Assembly: GCF_000717175.1 (NCBI RefSeq)
Contig: NZ_JNYD01000003.1
Location: 62,001-126,000 of the forward strand
Direction of reading: 5' to 3'
DNA: 64,000 bases
Origin: Pseudonocardia autotrophica
Lineage (GTDB): Bacteria; Actinomycetota; Actinomycetes; Mycobacteriales; Pseudonocardiaceae
This document shows positions 59,889 to 64,000 of the stretch, one piece after another. Within the stretch, counting starts at the first letter, position 1; every line of letters starts with the position of its first letter. Under the pieces are notes generated by a model, which worked only from the letters and a program-made list of their open reading frames with translations, did no database searches and had not been told where the DNA came from. The position numbers were made by a program, and so were the translations under genes.

Positions 59889-60764
59889 TCAGCGGGCGGC
59901 GGGAGCGGCCTCGTCCCGGTCGCCGTCGCTGAGCTGCGGCGAGCGGACCAGCACGAACGTGCCGAGGACCAGCGCCGCCCCGCCGGCGGCGGCCATCGCG
60001 TACCAGGCGCCGCCGCGGACCTGCTCGCCGTAGACGACCACGCCCCACGCCGTGGCGAGCAGCGGGTTCGCCAGCGTGAAGCCGGGTTGCGAGGCCACCA
60101 GGCTGCCCGCCTGCAGCGCGGTCTGGAGCAGGAAGAACGACAGCGGCCCGACGACGACCACCGCCCAGGTCTGCCACGCGGTGAGCACGCCGTGCACGCC
60201 CTCCCGCCCGGCGATCGCGCCCACCGCCGCCACCAGCACCGCGACGTAGCCGAACGCCGTGCCGGTCCCGATGCCGAGCCACCCCGCGCGCGCCGCCCCC
60301 GTCGTCCCGCGGCCGGCGGCCACGGTCGCTCCGACGATCACGGCGACCACGGCCGACCCGACCACCCACGTCCAGCCGGACACCGCCACCGGGTCGCCGC
60401 CGGTCGGGGCCAGCGCGACCACGACGAGGACCAGGCCGGCGGCGAGCACGCCGATCGCCGTCCACTCCCGCACGCCGGGGCGCGCGCCGAAGGCCCACGC
60501 CGCCAGCAGCACCGTGAACGGCAGCTCGGCGACCAGCAGCGGCTGCACGACCGCGACCCCGGCGAGCGTCAGCGCCACGGCCTGGACGAGGAATCCCGTG
60601 ATCACGCACGCGATCCCGGCCAGCCACACCGGCCGTCGGACCAGGTCGAACAGCAGGCCGATCGAGAACTCCCGCTCCTCGGGCTCCTCCCGGGCGGCCT
60701 TGCGCTGCAACACCGAGGCGGCCGCGTTCAGCACCGCCGCCACCACCGCCAGGACCACTCCCAC
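59889..60764 (-). CDS. EamA/DMT-type membrane transporter
   Basis: 291 aa with about 9-10 helices in two similar halves, of the DMT superfamily type annotated as DMT family transporter or magnesium transporter NIPA-like in actinobacteria (LAVVAAVLNAAASVLQRKAA opening). GTG at 60764 starts directly at the first helix; an ATG at 60851 would add 29 poorly conserved residues. A palindrome GTTCCG-C-CGGAAC lies at 60779-60791, 15 nt upstream. Substrate unknown. Confidence 0.8.
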   Translation of the reverse strand: MGVVLAVVAAVLNAAASVLQRKAAREEPEEREFSIGLLFDLVRRPVWLAGIACVITGFLVQAVALTLAGVAVVQPLLVAELPFTVLLAAWAFGARPGVREWTAIGVLAAGLVLVVVALAPTGGDPVAVSGWTWVVGSAVVAVIVGATVAAGRGTTGAARAGWLGIGTGTAFGYVAVLVAAVGAIAGREGVHGVLTAWQTWAVVVVGPLSFFLLQTALQAGSLVASQPGFTLANPLLATAWGVVVYGEQVRGGAWYAMAAAGGAALVLGTFVLVRSPQLSDGDRDEAAPAAR

Positions 60765-60887
60765 GCGCCCGGGTAACCGTTCCGCCGGAACTCGAACCCC
60801 CCAGTCGAGTCGCGGGGAGCGATGAGTTCCCGCGCTGCAGCCGGTCTGCATCACGACAGCACGGACACACCGGACGGAGGACCCGCC

Positions 60888-61358
60888 ATGAGCACGATCG
60901 ACACGACCCGCGCCCTGACCCGCCGCACCACCGACGGCATCACCGACAGCGGGGCGGCCGGCATCCGCGAGGCCGCGCCGCAGCTGGTGCTGCTGGCGTT
61001 CCGCATCGTCGTCGGGTTCCTGTACGCGCTGCACGCGGTCATGGGCTTCGGCCTCTTCGGCGGTGTCGACGGCGCCGGTACCGGGCTGCCACCCTTCACG
61101 CTCTACTGGTGGGTCTCCGTGGTCGAGCTCGTCGGCGCGGTGCTCGTCGCGATCGGCCTGTACGTGCGGCCGGCCGGCTTCGTGCTCTCGGGGATGATGG
61201 CCTTCGCCTACTTCGCGATGCACCTGCCGCAGGGCTGGAACCCGATCTACAACATGGGCGAGCCCGCCGCGCTCTACAGCTGGATCTTCCTGCTGCTCTG
61301 CGCCATCGGCGGCGGCCGCTACAGCCTCGACCACCTGCGCACCCGCCGCGCCCGCTAG
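60888..61358 (+). CDS. DoxX family membrane protein
   Basis: 156 aa. Four helices: LLAFRIVVGFLYALHAVMGFG, YWWVSVVELVGAVLVAIGLY, FVLSGMMAFAYFAMHLPQGW and a final YSWIFLLLCAIGGG. The AFAYFAMHLPQGWNPIYNMGEPAALY stretch is typical of DoxX proteins, found in oxidative-stress or quinone-linked membrane complexes. GGAGG lies before the ATG. Divergent from the EamA gene and convergent with the MocR gene, which ends 4 nt away. Confidence 0.87.
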   Translation: MSTIDTTRALTRRTTDGITDSGAAGIREAAPQLVLLAFRIVVGFLYALHAVMGFGLFGGVDGAGTGLPPFTLYWWVSVVELVGAVLVAIGLYVRPAGFVLSGMMAFAYFAMHLPQGWNPIYNMGEPAALYSWIFLLLCAIGGGRYSLDHLRTRRAR

Positions 61359-61362
61359 CTCC

Positions 61363-62784
61363 TCACCCGGCGGGCCGGGCGAGCACCCGGCACAGCGCCT
61401 CCAGCGCACCCGCCCAGGCCGACGGCGACGGCGTGGCGTACCCGACCACCAGCGCGTCCGGCCGGGGCGGGGCGTCCGGGTGCCGGAACCGGTCCAGGCC
61501 CTCGACCGCCAGCCCGTGCCAGGCCGCCGCCCGCTGGGCGGCGGCCTCCGCCGCGCCGGGCGGTCCGTCCCCGGTGGGCAGCTCGACCAGCGCGTGCAGC
61601 CCCGCCGCCAGCCCGCGCACCGCGACGCCCGGTGCCCGCTCCGCCAGGGTGGCGACGAGCTCGTCCCGGCGCCGCCGGTAGGCCTGCCGCCGCTCCCGGA
61701 CGTGCCGGTCGTAGACCCCCGAGGTGAGCAGGTCCGCGAGGACGAGCTGGTCGACGGCGGACACCCGGGTCCCGCCCTCCCCGGCCACCGCCCGCTCCAC
61801 CTCGGCGGCGAGCCCGGCCGGCAGGACCAGCCAGCCGAGCCGCAGGCCCGGCGCGAGGGCCTTGCTGGCGGTGCCGAGGTACACCACCCGCTCGGGGTCC
61901 AGGCCCTGCAGGGCGCCGACCGGCCGGCGGTCGTAGCGGAACTCGCCGTCGTAGTCGTCCTCGACCACCAGCCCAGCGGTCGCGCGGGCCCAGTCGACCG
62001 CCGCGGCCCGGCGGTCCGGCCGCAGGGCCACGCCGGTGGGGAACTGGTGGGCCGGGGTGAGCAGGACGGCCCCCTCGCCGTCGAGGAGGTCGGTGCGGGC
62101 CCCGGCGTCGTCGACGGGCAGGGCGCCGACTGCGAGCCCGTGCCGCTCGAGCAGCTCCCGGTGCAGGTGCAGGCCGTGCGCCTCCGCGGCCACCCGCCGG
62201 ACCCGGCGGGCCCGCAGCAGGCCGGCGAGCAGGGCGAGCCCGTGCACCGCACCTGCGCACACCACGATCCGGTCCGGTGTGGTGCGCACCCCGCGGGCCC
62301 GCGCGAGGTGCTCGGCCAGCGCGGCCCGCAGCTCCGGCCGGCCGCGGTCGTCGCCGTAGCCGAAGGCCTCGTCCGGGGCCGCGGCCAGCGTGCGGCGCGT
62401 GGCCCGCAGCCAGGCCGCGCGGGGGAAGGCCGCGACGTCCGGCCGGCCCGGCCGCAGGTCGTGCGCCGGCCGCGCGAGGTCCGGCGGCAGCGGACGGACC
62501 GGACCCGGAGGCCGGTCGCAGGGGACGGCACGCGGCGCCACCCGCGTGCCCGAGCCCTGCCGGGCCGTCAGCCAGCCCTCGGCGACCAGCTCCGCGTAGG
62601 CGTCCGCGACCGTGTTGCGCGCCAGCCCGAGGTCGGCCGCCAGCGACCGGGAGGAGGGCAGCCGCGAGCCCGGGGTCAGCCGTCCGCTGCGCACTGCGTC
62701 GCGCAGGGCCTCCATGAGCCCGGACCGCACCCCACGACCGGGCGCGAGGTCGAGGTGGAGGTCCGAAGTGGCCCGCGAAACCAT
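61363..62784 (-). CDS. MocR/PdxR-type GntR regulator
   Basis: 473 aa. An N-terminal GntR winged helix (LRDAVRSGRLTPGSRLPSSRSLAADLGLARNTVADAYAELVAEG) is fused to a class I aminotransferase-like domain with PLP lysine in GTASKALAP. These regulators sense PLP or amino compounds. I use ATG 62784 because the palindrome GTGGACCAC (62792-62800) then lies just upstream as a likely site; ATG 62802 would put it in the coding region. Divergent from the AhpD-like gene, a common MocR arrangement. Confidence 0.88.
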   Translation of the reverse strand: MVSRATSDLHLDLAPGRGVRSGLMEALRDAVRSGRLTPGSRLPSSRSLAADLGLARNTVADAYAELVAEGWLTARQGSGTRVAPRAVPCDRPPGPVRPLPPDLARPAHDLRPGRPDVAAFPRAAWLRATRRTLAAAPDEAFGYGDDRGRPELRAALAEHLARARGVRTTPDRIVVCAGAVHGLALLAGLLRARRVRRVAAEAHGLHLHRELLERHGLAVGALPVDDAGARTDLLDGEGAVLLTPAHQFPTGVALRPDRRAAAVDWARATAGLVVEDDYDGEFRYDRRPVGALQGLDPERVVYLGTASKALAPGLRLGWLVLPAGLAAEVERAVAGEGGTRVSAVDQLVLADLLTSGVYDRHVRERRQAYRRRRDELVATLAERAPGVAVRGLAAGLHALVELPTGDGPPGAAEAAAQRAAAWHGLAVEGLDRFRHPDAPPRPDALVVGYATPSPSAWAGALEALCRVLARPAG

Positions 62785-62791
62785 GCCGGAA

Positions 62792-62800
62792 GTGGACCAC
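62792..62800. promoter_or_regulatory. Candidate MocR operator
   Basis: GTGGACCAC, a perfect 4+1+4 palindrome in the 50-nt gap between the MocR start and the divergent AhpD-like gene. Confidence 0.4.
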
Positions 62801-62834
62801 ATCCGTGCGCCAACCGGCGCCTACCGTCGGGCAC

Positions 62835-63338
62835 GTGACCATCACCGAGCAGACCCCCGCCCCCGCCCGCAACCCCGAGCACCCCCCGCGGCTCGTGCTC
62901 GCCGAGCTCGTCCCGGACGTCTACAAGGCCATGGCCCGATTCGGCGCCGCCGCCGGCGCGGGCCTCGAGCCGGCGCTCGTCGAGCTCGTCCGGATCCGCG
63001 CCTCGCAGCTCAACCACTGCGCCTTCTGCCTGGACATGCACACGAAGGACGCGCTGGCGCAGGGCGAGTCCGTCGAGCGGGTCGTGCAGCTCGCGGCCTG
63101 GGAGGAGTCGGCGCACTTCTACTCGCCGCGCGAGGTCGCCGCCCTCGAGCTGACCGACGCGATCACCGTGCTCACGGACGGCTTCGTGCCCGACGACGTG
63201 TGGGAGCGGGCGGCCGCACGGTTCGACGACACCGAGCTGGCCCAGCTCGTCGCGGCGATCGCGGCGATCAACGCCTGGAACCGCTTCGGTGTCTCCACGC
63301 GGATGGTCCCGGGCCACTACCGCCCGCGCCGGGGATGA
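62835..63338 (+). CDS. AhpD/carboxymuconolactone decarboxylase-family protein
   Basis: 167 aa. The AhpD-like active site LNHCAFCLDMHTKDA has Cys62 and Cys65 with the preceding Glu and following His of the family; such proteins reduce peroxides or act in stress defence. GTG at 62835 has no clear ribosome-binding site and may be translated leaderlessly. Divergent from and probably activated by the MocR regulator. Confidence 0.87.
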   Translation: MTITEQTPAPARNPEHPPRLVLAELVPDVYKAMARFGAAAGAGLEPALVELVRIRASQLNHCAFCLDMHTKDALAQGESVERVVQLAAWEESAHFYSPREVAALELTDAITVLTDGFVPDDVWERAAARFDDTELAQLVAAIAAINAWNRFGVSTRMVPGHYRPRRG

Positions 63339-63350
63339 GGTCCCCCGGCG
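63327..63350 (+). terminator. Hairpin across the AhpD-like stop codon
   Basis: CGCCGGGG-N8-CCCCGGCG, a perfect 8-bp stem whose loop contains the TGA. Confidence 0.5.
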
Positions 63351-63433
63351 GGTGGTGGCGGCGTTGAAGGAGCCCACAAGCCGCCGGGCCCCGGGCGGGT
63401 GACAGCCCCCGGCTGCCCGACGACCCTGACGCC

Positions 63434-64000
63434 ATGACGACGCGCCCCGGCGAGCTGCTGATCACCGATTTCCTGCGCCGGGCGCGCCGGCACCATCCCG
63501 GCCGCGAGATCGTGGCGTACGCGCACGGCGAGGAGGTCCTGCGCTACGACTACGCCGCCTACGCCGACCGCGTCCATCGGCTCGCGGGGGCGCTGCGCCG
63601 GCTCGGGGTACGGCCGGGGGACCGGGTGGCCAGCCTGGCCTGGAACCACCACCGCCACCTCGAGCTGTACGCGGCGGTCCCGCAGGTCGGCGCGGTGCTG
63701 CACACGCTCAACCTGCGGCTGTCCGCGGAGGAGATCGCCTACATCGCCGGGCACGCCGACGACCGGCTGATCGTGGCCGACGCCGAGCTGCAGCACCTGC
63801 TCGACGGCGTCCAGCCCGAGCTGGGCGTGCTCGACACCGGCGACGCCTACGAGGCCCTGCTGGTCGACGGCCCGGCCTTCGACGGCGAGCCCGGCGTGCG
63901 CGAGGACGACCTCGCCGTCCTCTGCTACACCTCCGGCACCACCGGCCGGCCGAAGGGCGTCGGGTACAGCCACCGCGGCCTCTACCTGCACACCTTCGCC
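63434..64000 (+). CDS. Acyl-CoA synthetase, 3'-truncated by window end
   Basis: The first 189 codons of an AMP-binding ligase; the frame is open to the last base. It begins MTTRPGELLITDFLRRARRH and reaches the ATP loop YTSGTTGRPKGVGYSH at about 173-188. QVGAVLHTLNLRLSAEEIAYI is typical of fatty-acyl or medium-chain CoA ligases (the LNLRL motif). The remaining two thirds lie beyond the window. Located 95 nt after the AhpD-like gene on the same strand. Confidence 0.88.
   Translation, partial: MTTRPGELLITDFLRRARRHHPGREIVAYAHGEEVLRYDYAAYADRVHRLAGALRRLGVRPGDRVASLAWNHHRHLELYAAVPQVGAVLHTLNLRLSAEEIAYIAGHADDRLIVADAELQHLLDGVQPELGVLDTGDAYEALLVDGPAFDGEPGVREDDLAVLCYTSGTTGRPKGVGYSHRGLYLHTFA

Overview
The window is very GC-rich with strong third-position GC, many GTG starts, 1-4 nt start/stop overlaps, and a mycothiol-dependent rather than glutathione-dependent isomerase. 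This points to an actinobacterium, most likely Pseudonocardia or a close relative. That placement is inference from style and gene content. No rRNA, tRNA, CRISPR array, intact insertion sequence or phage gene was seen. It reads as chromosomal DNA rich in catabolic operons.

Layout. 0-12.7 kb: two small membrane proteins; a copper amine oxidase with an amino-acid/amine permease; a convergent CtpE-like P-type ATPase / PPK2 pair; a PQQ-type sugar dehydrogenase lipoprotein; a zinc alcohol dehydrogenase; small DUF6325-type genes; a GAF-ANTAR regulator. 13-22 kb: an OmpR-type two-component system, an MFS exporter, a 1546-aa Pls/PosA-type NRPS-like membrane protein whose adenylation domain looks dead, and a STAS anti-anti-sigma factor. 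22-25 kb: a translationally coupled cbiMNQO cobalt ECF transporter with a palindromic operator candidate. 25-28.5 kb: a large secreted esterase-like protein and an alpha/beta hydrolase.

28.7-39 kb: a PaaX-type regulator followed by a tightly overlapped operon for salicylate catabolism through salicylyl-CoA and gentisate: transporter, gentisate dioxygenase, fumarylpyruvate hydrolase, salicylyl-CoA 5-hydroxylase, NDP-forming acyl-CoA synthetase, aryl-AMP ligase and mycothiol-dependent maleylpyruvate isomerase. It is followed by a scar of a deleted branched-chain-type ABC transporter operon (livK start joined to livF end) and a MarR regulator. 40-49 kb: a GAF-LuxR regulator divergent from an acyl-CoA ligase, then a homogentisate operon (metallo-beta-lactamase-fold protein, FAD hydroxylase, homogentisate dioxygenase, an uncharacterised protein, fumarylacetoacetase). 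The uncharacterised protein sits where a maleylacetoacetate isomerase would be expected.

49-59 kb: VOC, cyclase and luciferase-like genes; an AurF-type diiron oxygenase with a ferredoxin-ferredoxin reductase fusion behind two abutting palindromic operators; and a sulfur operon (luciferase-like monooxygenase, cysteine/cystathionine synthase, DszC-like flavoprotein) preceded by a 24-aa leader peptide and competing hairpins, a probable cysteine-responsive attenuator. 59-64 kb: a small protein, an EamA-type transporter, DoxX, a MocR/AhpD divergent pair and a truncated acyl-CoA synthetase at the window edge.

The most unusual items are the degenerate-adenylation NRPS-like protein, the sulfur-operon leader/attenuator, the orphan gene in the homogentisate operon, the liv deletion scar and the tandem operators before the AurF gene. 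Start codons were chosen by ribosome-binding site, overlap with the upstream gene and family N-termini, and are less certain than stops.
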